Shown: positions 35,118 through 42,327 of the stretch, one piece after another
How the letters are laid out: each line of letters starts with the position of its first letter
Position numbering within the stretch: position 1 is the stretch's first letter
Source: Flavobacterium sp. FEMGT703F
Lineage (GTDB): Bacteria > Bacteroidota > Bacteroidia > Flavobacteriales > Flavobacteriaceae
Reading direction: 5' to 3'
Length of the DNA stretch: 64,000 nt
Assembly (NCBI GenBank): GCA_002786385.1
Contig: PGCN01000025.1
Coordinates: 62,001 to 126,000 of the forward strand
Program-made: the position numbers and the translations under genes
The notes under the pieces: model-generated
What the model saw: only the letters and a program-made list of their open reading frames with translations
Database searches by the model: none
Told to the model about the DNA's origin: nothing

Positions 35118-36589
35118 TTCAACAACTCCTCTAAGATTAGTAATTTTTTCTTATTCTCTTCTTGAAGATTTTTGATATCTTGAATAATTACAGATGGTTG
35201 TTCAAACGTCACTTCATCATAAATTACTTCTTTGTATCTGTTAATAGACAAATCCCAATCATTAGCTTTAATATCCTCAAAAGGAACTAAGAAACTTTTG
35301 TCTGTGCGCTTTCTGTCTGCTTCTGAAGCAAGATTGTGGTATCTTGTAACAATGTCTTGTATGTCATTGTCCTTGGTTTCACTGCGCTTGTCATCCAATG
35401 TATATCCATCTGCCTGCATGTCATAGAACCAAACCTTATCTGTACCACCTGCACCTGTTTTAGTGAAAAACAATACTGCCGTACTTACTCCTGCATACGG
35501 TTTGAACACGCCGCTTGGCATAGAAATCACCGCATCCAATTTGTGGTTGGCAATAATCTCTTGTCTAATCTGTTTGTGAGCATTAGAAGATCCAAATAAT
35601 ACACCATCAGGTACAATTACAGCGCATCTTCCACCAGTTTTCATCATACGCAACATCAACCCTAAGAATAGTAATTCAGTTTTCTTAGATTTTACCGTTT
35701 TCAGTATGGAAGATTCTACACCATCATAATCTAAACTGCCTTTAAAAGGTGGATTGGCAAGTATTAAAGAAAATCTATCTCTTACATCAGCATTGCTTTC
35801 ACTCAAAGCATCTTTGCCAATCAAATTAGGATTTTCAATTCCATGCAGTTGTAAGTTCATGGCTCCAATACGCAACATAGTATTGTCAAATTCAATACCG
35901 GTAAACATATTGCTATTGTAATGTTCTCTGAATGACCTTTCATGAAAATACTCAGGATGATTTTCATGGAAATACTCACCGGCAGCTACTAAAAAACCTG
36001 CTGAACCTGCTGAAGGATCACAAATGGTATCTTCTTTAGTAGGTTGAACCATATCAACCATCATTTTAATTATATGCCTAGGGGTTCTAAATTGACCATT
36101 AGTACCGGCAGTAGCAATTTTAGACAACAAATATTCATACAGGTCACCTTTAGTGTCCCTATCCTCCATTTTTATCTTATCAATCATTTGAACTACTTGG
36201 TCAAGTAATCTTGGTGTTGGGATCATAAAAGTAGCTCCACTCATATACTTTGAAAACACACCGCTTGAAGAACCTACCTGTTTCATGTGTTCAAACACTG
36301 TCAGACCTCCTACAGATGGTATTGTAAACAATTCATACATTGCCTGTGGATGCAAGTTTTTGAAAGAACTCCAACGTAAGGCTAACTGGTCATTTGTAAA
36401 CACTGGATTACTTACAGATTTTTTAATCATAGCTGCTTTTTTTTCTTCAAGTAGCTGAATTTCATCTAATCTTCTAATAAAAAGCAAGTAGGTAAACTGT
36501 TCAATTACTGTAAGCGGATTAGATATTCCGCCTGTCCAAAAGGACTCCCATATTTTATCTACTTGTGATTTTAATTCTCCAGTTATCAT
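35114..36589 (-). CDS. hsdM: Type I restriction-modification N6-adenine methyltransferase
   Basis: The 491-residue subunit has an N-terminal HsdM helical domain (KIWESFWTGG...LLFIRRLDE), SAM-binding motif I at about 191-198 (DPSAGSAGF), and catalytic motif IV NPPF at about 279-282. It methylates adenine in the HsdS-defined site and protects host DNA. It is the first gene of the leftward hsd block, preceded by an 80-base gap after the RepL-like gene. Confidence 0.96.
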   Translation of the reverse strand: MITGELKSQVDKIWESFWTGGISNPLTVIEQFTYLLFIRRLDEIQLLEEKKAAMIKKSVSNPVFTNDQLALRWSSFKNLHPQAMYELFTIPSVGGLTVFEHMKQVGSSSGVFSKYMSGATFMIPTPRLLDQVVQMIDKIKMEDRDTKGDLYEYLLSKIATAGTNGQFRTPRHIIKMMVDMVQPTKEDTICDPSAGSAGFLVAAGEYFHENHPEYFHERSFREHYNSNMFTGIEFDNTMLRIGAMNLQLHGIENPNLIGKDALSESNADVRDRFSLILANPPFKGSLDYDGVESSILKTVKSKKTELLFLGLMLRMMKTGGRCAVIVPDGVLFGSSNAHKQIRQEIIANHKLDAVISMPSGVFKPYAGVSTAVLFFTKTGAGGTDKVWFYDMQADGYTLDDKRSETKDNDIQDIVTRYHNLASEADRKRTDKSFLVPFEDIKANDWDLSINRYKEVIYDEVTFEQPSVIIQDIKNLQEENKKKLLILEELLK

Positions 36590-36669
36590 TATTTATTTGT
36601 AAAGGTTTTAAAGGTAATTTTATTTTGTAAGGATTACAAAAAGCTTAGTCAAATTTCAGATTAGCACTT

Positions 36670-37197
36670 TTAGAGTAATGAAGTTGTGTTTATTAAATCA
36701 TCAAACATTACATCAATACTGCTGTCAAATTTTTTTCCTCTCCTTAGCAGATGAGGGTTGACACAATATACTTTTCCAAGTTGTTTGTTGTTCTTTAATA
36801 CTTGTTGGGAAATAACATCCAATTCCATTAATCTGTTTAGAATTTTCTTAGTTGCTTGTTGACTTATTTTTAGTAATTCACTAATGGTTTTGGTGGTGTG
36901 AGGTCTGCCGTCACCATTATCTATCATGCAAACATTATTTCTGAATGATATATTAGTAATAATAAACATTAATACACCGAGTTCATTATACTTAATATCC
37001 TTTTTAATTAAAGCAGATAATCTATCCGTATCTAAATAGCAATAATTTTTACTTGAGAATGAACTTTCTCCTGTCAGTTTCCTAAATATTATTGATTTGT
37101 CACCAGTGTTAAGAATTTCACCGGTACTTTTATCAGTTATTTGGATCTCATACTTCTCCTTGTCAAAATTCGTGTCTTTATATAACTTTCTAAGCAT
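36670..37197 (-). CDS. RepL-like winged-helix replication or regulatory protein
   Basis: The 175-residue protein has the RepL layout: an N-terminal KSTGEILN-type segment, a central helix bundle, a winged helix-turn-helix at about 95-150 (TTKTISELLKISQQATKKIL), and YCVNPHLLRRGKKF, close to the INP-containing end of RepL initiators. An AT-rich region with repeated AAATATTCATT strings lies just upstream. It may start rolling or theta replication of the excised island, or act as a repressor of the hsd operon. The family call is moderate. Confidence 0.65.
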   Translation of the reverse strand: MLRKLYKDTNFDKEKYEIQITDKSTGEILNTGDKSIIFRKLTGESSFSSKNYCYLDTDRLSALIKKDIKYNELGVLMFIITNISFRNNVCMIDNGDGRPHTTKTISELLKISQQATKKILNRLMELDVISQQVLKNNKQLGKVYCVNPHLLRRGKKFDSSIDVMFDDLINTTSLL

Positions 37198-37638
37198 AAC
37201 TTTTTTTACAAATTTAATAAAATATTAGATTATTTGAAATTAAATATTCATTTATATACAATAAAATGAATTTAAATATTCATTAAATATTTGTAATAAT
37301 ATGATAATTAGATATTTAAAAATATAAAATTATAATTTATATTAAGTATTAGATTTCTGCTTTTTTTAATCTTTTATATCACTGAATAATCATAGGTTTA
37401 GTCAAGAAAATTTACTTATAAATAGATAAAGTGTAAGCAATCATGCGGAGATAGTGTTCCTGCTTTATCTTTTACAATAATTCATATGATAAAAAAATAT
37501 TGAATAAAATACTATATGGCTAAACATTAAAATTGTGTGTTTGAGAGAGTAAATACCCCCCTGCCCAAGTTACCCCTCCTCCCGGAATCAATCTGCGCTA
37601 CCCCCATCAAATTAATATTAACTTTTAATTTTTAATTT
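37198..37638. other. 441-bp AT-rich control region with inverted repeat and C-tracts
   Basis: No gene is seen. The left part (37230-37350) holds repeated AAATATTCATT-like strings. An 8-bp inverted repeat AGATAAAG / CTTTATCT with a 31-base spacer lies at 37424-37470. At 37550-37605 a pyrimidine-rich patch has several CCCC tracts (TACCCCC..., GCTACCCCC), unlike any other part of the island. The layout between divergent RepL-like and Sak4-like genes fits an origin of replication or transfer, or a complex promoter. Confidence 0.5.
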
Positions 37639-38508
37639 ATGGAATTAAGAAAGTCAAGCAGAAGTTCAGCAAAAATTAGAATTGCTGTACAAGGATGTAG
37701 TGGAAGTGGTAAAACCTATTCTTCACTATTGTTAGGTTATGGTCTTTGTAAAGACTGGAAAAAGATTGCTGTAATAGATACAGAGCATCAATCAGCGGAT
37801 TTGTATTCTCATCTTGGGGAGTATTTTGTACTTAATTTAACTGCGCCTTATACACCGGAGAGATACATAGAGGCTATTTCAACTTGTGAGAAAGCAGGGA
37901 TTGAAGTCATAATCATAGACAGTATTTCTCATGAATGGGAGGCTGATGGAGGAATATTAGACATTCACTCTCAAATGGCTGGTAACAGCTTTACCAATTG
38001 GAGTAAGATTACACCCCGGCATAATGCTCTAGTCCAAAAAATACTTTCTTCAAGTAGTCATGTAATTGCAACGGTAAGAAGCAAACAGGATTATATAATC
38101 ACTGAAAAGAACGGTAAAAATGTACCTGAGAAAGTTGGAATGAAAGGAGTTCAAAGGGATGGTTTAGAATATGACTTTACTATTGTTTTTGAATTAGACA
38201 TTTACAATAATGCCAATTGTTCTAAAGACAGAACTCAACTTTTTAGCTCAAGAATTCCTTTTAAAATTGATGTCACTACAGGGACTAAAATTTCAGAATG
38301 GTGCGGTTCAATAGGTTTGACTAATTCTATTGATCCTGTGACTTTAATTAACTCTTGTAAGACCCTCGAAGAACTAACGCATTTATACAAGACTAACCCT
38401 GAAGTTAGGAAGTATGATGCTGAGCTAAATAGTAAAGCGGCTATACTAAGAAGTGTTGTTGTGCCTCAGAATGGATTTGATAATTTCACACATAGAAATC
38501 ATGAATAA
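37639..38508 (+). CDS. Sak4-like RecA-fold ATPase (phage-type recombination)
   Basis: The 289-residue protein has Walker A at about 18-26 (VQGCSGSGKTYSS) and a Walker B-like VIIIDSISHEWE, with a RecA-like core as in AAA_24/Sak4 proteins. These anneal or remodel single-stranded DNA next to SSB in phage recombination. The TPERYIEAI and VRSKQDYIIT...GVQRDGLEYDF segments also fit. It overlaps the RadC-like gene by 8 bases, forming a rightward recombination module with DUF3871. Confidence 0.8.
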   Translation: MELRKSSRSSAKIRIAVQGCSGSGKTYSSLLLGYGLCKDWKKIAVIDTEHQSADLYSHLGEYFVLNLTAPYTPERYIEAISTCEKAGIEVIIIDSISHEWEADGGILDIHSQMAGNSFTNWSKITPRHNALVQKILSSSSHVIATVRSKQDYIITEKNGKNVPEKVGMKGVQRDGLEYDFTIVFELDIYNNANCSKDRTQLFSSRIPFKIDVTTGTKISEWCGSIGLTNSIDPVTLINSCKTLEELTHLYKTNPEVRKYDAELNSKAAILRSVVVPQNGFDNFTHRNHE

Positions 38509-38956
38509 TTTATCAAATCTGGGTGAGTTCACCATTGGTTATAAGTACTGTTCTAATATCAAGGACAGACCACAGTTACACAGTACTAAAGATGCTTTTC
38601 AAGTTCTGAAGATGATTTATGATACTGATAGACTTGGAATTCAAGAGCAGTTTGTTGTTGTTTTCTTGAACAACTCAAATATCGTGATAGGCTGTTGTAA
38701 TTTGTTTACCGGTTCCCTCAATAGTACAACGGTTGATTTGAGATTAATTATTGCATCAGCCCTTAAACTTATGGCTACAGGTATAATTATTAGCCATAAT
38801 CATCCTTCTGGAAGAATGAAAGCTTCTGAAAGTGACATATTACTAACTAGAAGGCTTAAACAAGCTCTTGCGTTAATTGATATCATTCTGATTGACCATA
38901 TTATCATCTCACCTTTTGATGAATACCTTTCCTTAAAAGAGGACGGTATTTTCTAA
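38501..38956 (+). CDS. RadC-like JAB/MPN domain protein
   Basis: The 151-residue protein has the JAMM metal motif HNHPSG followed by S and D (SGRMKASESD), with the NLFTGSLNSTTVDLRL lead typical of RadC. The N-terminal HhH of chromosomal RadC is missing, as in mobile-element versions. The ATG at 38501 gives an ATGAATAA overlap with the Sak4-like gene. The function of mobile RadC proteins is unsettled; JAB domains can be deubiquitinase-like peptidases. Confidence 0.9.
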   Translation: MNNLSNLGEFTIGYKYCSNIKDRPQLHSTKDAFQVLKMIYDTDRLGIQEQFVVVFLNNSNIVIGCCNLFTGSLNSTTVDLRLIIASALKLMATGIIISHNHPSGRMKASESDILLTRRLKQALALIDIILIDHIIISPFDEYLSLKEDGIF

Positions 38957-38993
38957 AACTTCCAAATTTTATTAATCTTTAAATTATTTAGCC

Positions 38994-39986
38994 ATGAATT
39001 TTAATTTACCTGGTACAGACTTTGTGCCTTTTACTCAATCATTGTCAGACGACAGAAAAGTGTCTCCTAAAAGACCATTTGTTGAAGCAAATTCAGAAGA
39101 GATTAGCCTTTCCTTTTTGAAGAATAAGTGTATAATACCTGTTTTCACTAAGGATAATGAAACTACTCTCTCTCATCAAGAATTTATAGATTCTGCATTC
39201 AACGTTGTTAAAAGTATTTATCCTAATGAAGTGATTGAAGCTCCTGAGATTAGAGTTTCTCATCAGATTAAAGGTAGAACTCCGGATGCTATACATCTTT
39301 CTGTAAAAGATTTAAAAGATGAGCAAAAAACCACTTACTATGAGAGAATGGCATTTATAATCAGAATTCCTTCAATTTCTGAGGATATAAACGGCAACAG
39401 GTTATCTTTAACAGTAGGAGGTGTAAGAGCTTTAAACACTGAAAACTTATACAATAAGAAGACTTCAGAAAAGTTCAAAATATTCATAGGATTTCAGAAT
39501 ATGGTCTGTTGTAATTTATGTGTATCAACTGATGGCTTTAAGAGTGAAGTTAAAGCAATGTCAATTATTGATTTAGAAGATAAAATGAGGGAGTTATTTT
39601 CTTCATATTGCCTGCAAAGTCATCTTAATGCGATGATACAACTTGCCAAATATTCCTTGACTGAGAGTCAATTTGCTCAAATTATTGGCAAGGGAAGACT
39701 TTACAATTTCTTACCTAAGTCAGAAAAGAGCATTTTACCGGAACTGTTATTAACAGACGGGCATTTAACAACCGTTGCAAAAGATTATTACAATGATGAT
39801 AGCTTTTGTAAAAATGAATTTGGAAATATTAACCTCTGGAATTTTTACAATCTATTAACCGGAAGTAATAAATCTTCCTATCTAGATACGTTTCTTGACA
39901 GGGGAGTGAACGCATTCCTCTTCACAGAGGGTATTCTTGATGCACTGAAGAACAGTGATTCAAGATATTCATGGTTTCTTCAATAA
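38994..39986 (+). CDS. DUF3871 protein
   Basis: The 330-residue protein fits DUF3871, a family I know from Bacteroidota mobile elements. Typical parts are IRVSHQIKGRTPDAIHLSV, FIIRIPSISEDINGNRLSLT, GGVRALNTENLY, and the C-terminal LWNFYNLLTGSNKSSYLD. It resembles phage DUF932-type proteins in its LYNFLPKSE...VAKDYY end. Its role is unknown, possibly DNA protection or recombination. It ends the Sak4-RadC module and is followed by a terminator. Confidence 0.8.
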   Translation: MNFNLPGTDFVPFTQSLSDDRKVSPKRPFVEANSEEISLSFLKNKCIIPVFTKDNETTLSHQEFIDSAFNVVKSIYPNEVIEAPEIRVSHQIKGRTPDAIHLSVKDLKDEQKTTYYERMAFIIRIPSISEDINGNRLSLTVGGVRALNTENLYNKKTSEKFKIFIGFQNMVCCNLCVSTDGFKSEVKAMSIIDLEDKMRELFSSYCLQSHLNAMIQLAKYSLTESQFAQIIGKGRLYNFLPKSEKSILPELLLTDGHLTTVAKDYYNDDSFCKNEFGNINLWNFYNLLTGSNKSSYLDTFLDRGVNAFLFTEGILDALKNSDSRYSWFLQ

Positions 39987-39989
39987 ATT

Positions 39990-40024
39990 TTAAAAGGGGT
40001 TGTAATCACATACAGCCCCTTTTT
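39990..40024 (+). terminator. Terminator after DUF3871
   Basis: AAAAGGGGTTGT and ACAGCCCCTTTT pair (one G-U) around an 8-base loop and end in a T-run. Confidence 0.88.
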
Positions 40025-40045
40025 TAACTCTTAAAAATTTAAATT

Positions 40046-40222
40046 ATGCTGTTTAAACTTATAATATTTACACCCCTGATTAGCTTATTAATAGGTTATA
40101 TAATTGTTGTTTTCTGGATTAAGGGAGATACTAGTAAGGTTTCTATCTTTGATATAATGTCTATAGGCTTTAAAGCAACCTTATTTTTGATAGGAATTTT
40201 GCTGGTAATGTTTAGCTTTTAA
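40046..40222 (+). CDS. Small two-helix membrane protein (58 aa)
   Basis: From the ATG at 40046 the product begins MLFKLIIFTPLISLLIGYII and ends GFKATLFLIGILLVMFSF, with a short polar loop (KGDTSKVS) between two hydrophobic helices. It follows the DUF3871 terminator and overlaps the convergent XRE gene by 11 bases. It resembles small holin- or toxin-like proteins in size only; the function is unknown. Confidence 0.6.
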   Translation: MLFKLIIFTPLISLLIGYIIVVFWIKGDTSKVSIFDIMSIGFKATLFLIGILLVMFSF

Positions 40223-40439
40223 AATTAAATAGCTCTTTTGGCTCAATTTCAAGGGCATTCGCAATTTTTACAATTGTTTTTATTGTAGTATTAATCTCAG
40301 CCCTTTCAATCCTACCTATTTGATTTTTAGGAATGTCACAGATATTGGCAAGATACTCTTGAGAGAATTCCTTTTTTTCTCTTAGTTGCCTGATGCGAAT
40401 TCCCATGTTTTTCAAAAAAGTATCCTCTGAAATAGTCAT
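40212..40439 (-). CDS. XRE-family helix-turn-helix repressor
   Basis: The 75-residue protein is a single HTH_3 domain: IRIRQLREKKEFSQEYLANI, then DIPKNQIGRIERAEINTTIK. It is the typical Cro/CI fold. The ATG at 40439 is preferred over a TTG two codons upstream. It diverges from a lipoprotein gene, and a 9-bp perfect palindrome lies between them at 40471, the probable operator. Confidence 0.93.
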   Translation of the reverse strand: MTISEDTFLKNMGIRIRQLREKKEFSQEYLANICDIPKNQIGRIERAEINTTIKTIVKIANALEIEPKELFNFKS

Positions 40440-40470
40440 ATTCAAAGGTCATTACATTTGGAATTCTTGA

Positions 40471-40490
40471 TAGACACATAAATGTGTCTA
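40471..40490. promoter_or_regulatory. Palindromic operator candidate for the XRE regulator
   Basis: TAGACACAT-AA-ATGTGTCTA is a perfect 9-bp inverted repeat with a 2-base spacer. It lies between a TTG at 40467 and a TATATTTG -7 box at 40497-40504 for the lipoprotein gene, so binding would block that promoter. The 27-base spacing of the two boxes is longer than usual. Confidence 0.7.
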
Positions 40491-40523
40491 ATTTTATATA
40501 TTTGTTAAATAAATAGTTACAAT

Positions 40524-41174
40524 ATGAAAAAAATACTTGCATTCGCATTTCTGATAGTTGTATTATTAGGCTGTAGCAGTGACTCAGATAGTGAAAATAA
40601 TAATAACGGCAATAATGTTGATTATGAATTTACAATTACGGTTGATGGAGAAACCCACAAAATAAAGGGTAATACTGTAAATGGGTATGCTCCTTACGGG
40701 ACTTTGCAAACAACTACTATTGATAACGCTTGTTATGCTGAGGTTAACCCAAATTCAGGCTCTGTAATGGTGTATTTGAAGATTGGGGATACTACAGAGA
40801 GTAATTATATTTCAGGCTCACAAGGGTTAAATCTTATTTTGACTTTCACTAGTTTAGCCCTTGGAGTTTCTGAAGCTACAATTACTGATTATAGTTATAA
40901 TTATACAGGTTTTTTACCTGGAAATTCTACAACATTATTTCAAACATCAAGCGGTTCTTTAGTTAGTTCTGAAATAAATAAGCTAAATTTTAATATAACG
41001 GATCTTGGTTCTCCTTCAATAGGACAGTTTCCATGGAGAGAGGATTATAATTTTGGTAACACATTAAAAGGAAGCTATAATGGAGTTGTTTACATCAGAG
41101 ATAATAACAACACTAACAGTTTTACCGTTCCGGTTCAATTGAGTATAGATTTTAAGGCTATTAGATTTTACTAA
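40524..41174 (+). CDS. Lipoprotein of unknown function
   Basis: The 216-residue protein has lipobox LLGC (Cys17) and an Asn/Ser-rich spacer, then a beta-rich domain (YEFTITVDGETHKIKGNTV; GSYNGVVYIRDNN; VPVQLSIDFKAIRFY). No family is recognised. It faces the XRE gene across a palindromic operator, so it may be switched with island state. A fragment of a paralog's C-terminus (IPIQLSIDFKAYRLN) persists at 42253, so the gene family has been duplicated within the island. Confidence 0.75.
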   Translation: MKKILAFAFLIVVLLGCSSDSDSENNNNGNNVDYEFTITVDGETHKIKGNTVNGYAPYGTLQTTTIDNACYAEVNPNSGSVMVYLKIGDTTESNYISGSQGLNLILTFTSLALGVSEATITDYSYNYTGFLPGNSTTLFQTSSGSLVSSEINKLNFNITDLGSPSIGQFPWREDYNFGNTLKGSYNGVVYIRDNNNTNSFTVPVQLSIDFKAIRFY

Positions 41175-41219
41175 AGTGCTTAGATAAATTTATTTTTACC
41201 AATATTTCCTTTGAGTGTA

Positions 41220-41972
41220 TTAGGGCTTTAGTTTTGAATATTTGACAGGTTTATCAATAGAATATTTTTCTAGCAATGATTTTATATTATCAAAGAACCA
41301 CTCAGGAGCATATGGACTAATGATTATTTCACCAATAAGTTTATCAATGTCTACATCAATATATTTACCCTTTTCTAGTGGTGGTTTTGACAAATCAACA
41401 ATTTCATATTGATACATTAGTCTTAGTTCTTTCTCATATTCATATGCCATATTTTTATAAAGAAGAGGTAAATGAATACTCCCATCTTCAATAGTGTCTT
41501 TTTCATGGTCAACATATTTTACTTCAGACATTAGAACTTTATCCTCAGTATTTTGAAAAGCACCAATAATATTTTTAATGTTTGTCTTTATCATTATCCC
41601 TTTATTAATATCTGAGTATATTTTCCAAAGGGCATATGTTTCTGAATTGTATTTATTCCAACATGATATAGTGCAGAATTTTTTATATTTTTCAAACATT
41701 TCAAAATGACTGGCAACTTCATCATCAACTGAAATATTGTCAGCAAGTGGGTCTTTGTTAATATTGTTGTACCAATTTTCAATTAACTTTCTATTCATTG
41801 TTGGTAGAGTACCTTCAAACTTATCTTCCATTTCATCAATTCTTGAAAAGAACAACTTTCTTGTGGATATTAATGATATAAATTTATTAATATCAATGTA
41901 ACGTGCTACAGCATAATTCCTCTGAGGAGAGTAAACTATTGGATTGGGTCTGTTGCTATCTAAAATAGGCAT
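41220..41972 (-). CDS. DUF2971 protein
   Basis: The 250-residue protein fits DUF2971: the opening ARYIDINKFISLISTRKLFF, then SRIDEMEDKFEGTLP, TISCWNKYNSETYALWKIYS, KYVDHE and the late EKELRLMYQYE. These proteins are common near phage-defence genes, but a catalytic role is not established. It is a single leftward gene between the lipoprotein and the decayed segment at 42.1 kb. Confidence 0.85.
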   Translation of the reverse strand: MPILDSNRPNPIVYSPQRNYAVARYIDINKFISLISTRKLFFSRIDEMEDKFEGTLPTMNRKLIENWYNNINKDPLADNISVDDEVASHFEMFEKYKKFCTISCWNKYNSETYALWKIYSDINKGIMIKTNIKNIIGAFQNTEDKVLMSEVKYVDHEKDTIEDGSIHLPLLYKNMAYEYEKELRLMYQYEIVDLSKPPLEKGKYIDVDIDKLIGEIIISPYAPEWFFDNIKSLLEKYSIDKPVKYSKLKP

Positions 41973-42252
41973 ATTTGTAATTTTAAATTAATATACTTAG
42001 CATCCTTCGTTACTAATAGTTAGGTGCTTGTGTGACAAATGTAGCTGCTTAAAAATAGTAATTAACTTTTTAAGAGCATTTATTGTTTGCTAAAAGAAGT
42101 AACTAATTATAATAAAATAATGTTTTACATACTGAGGTGTACAGAAAGTTTGCAAATAATTTTGAGCATTTGATGTAATGCTTTTTATACAAGGAAATCT
42201 AAGGGTGTTATGACATATTGTACAACATTGTAAGAAGCTATCAGTTTAAGTT
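41973..42252. other. Non-coding scar with a third arm-like sequence
   Basis: No intact gene is seen. Bases 42136-42200 align at roughly three quarters identity with 44580-44640 at the island's right end (AAGTNTGCANATA, GCATTTGANG, AATGCTTT). This looks like an older right terminus overtaken by later cargo. Confidence 0.5.
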
Positions 42253-42321
42253 GCAAATGCTACAAACTTTAATATACCAATTCAGTTGAGTATTGATTTT
42301 AAAGCTTACAGATTGAATTAA
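42253..42321 (+). pseudogene. C-terminal remnant of a paralog of the 40524 lipoprotein
   Basis: The last 22 codons before a TAA read TNFNIPIQLSIDFKAYRLN, matching TNSFTVPVQLSIDFKAIRFY at the end of the lipoprotein at 40524. A stop codon occurs two codons upstream of the segment and no start exists. It is a decayed duplicate next to the GHKL-nuclease gene. Confidence 0.75.
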
Positions 42322-42327
42322 AAAAAT

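Noticed and set aside
37424..37470. Rho-independent terminator in the island control region
   Set aside because: The stem is 8 bp of low GC with a 31-base loop and no clean T-run, so an origin or protein-binding site is more likely.
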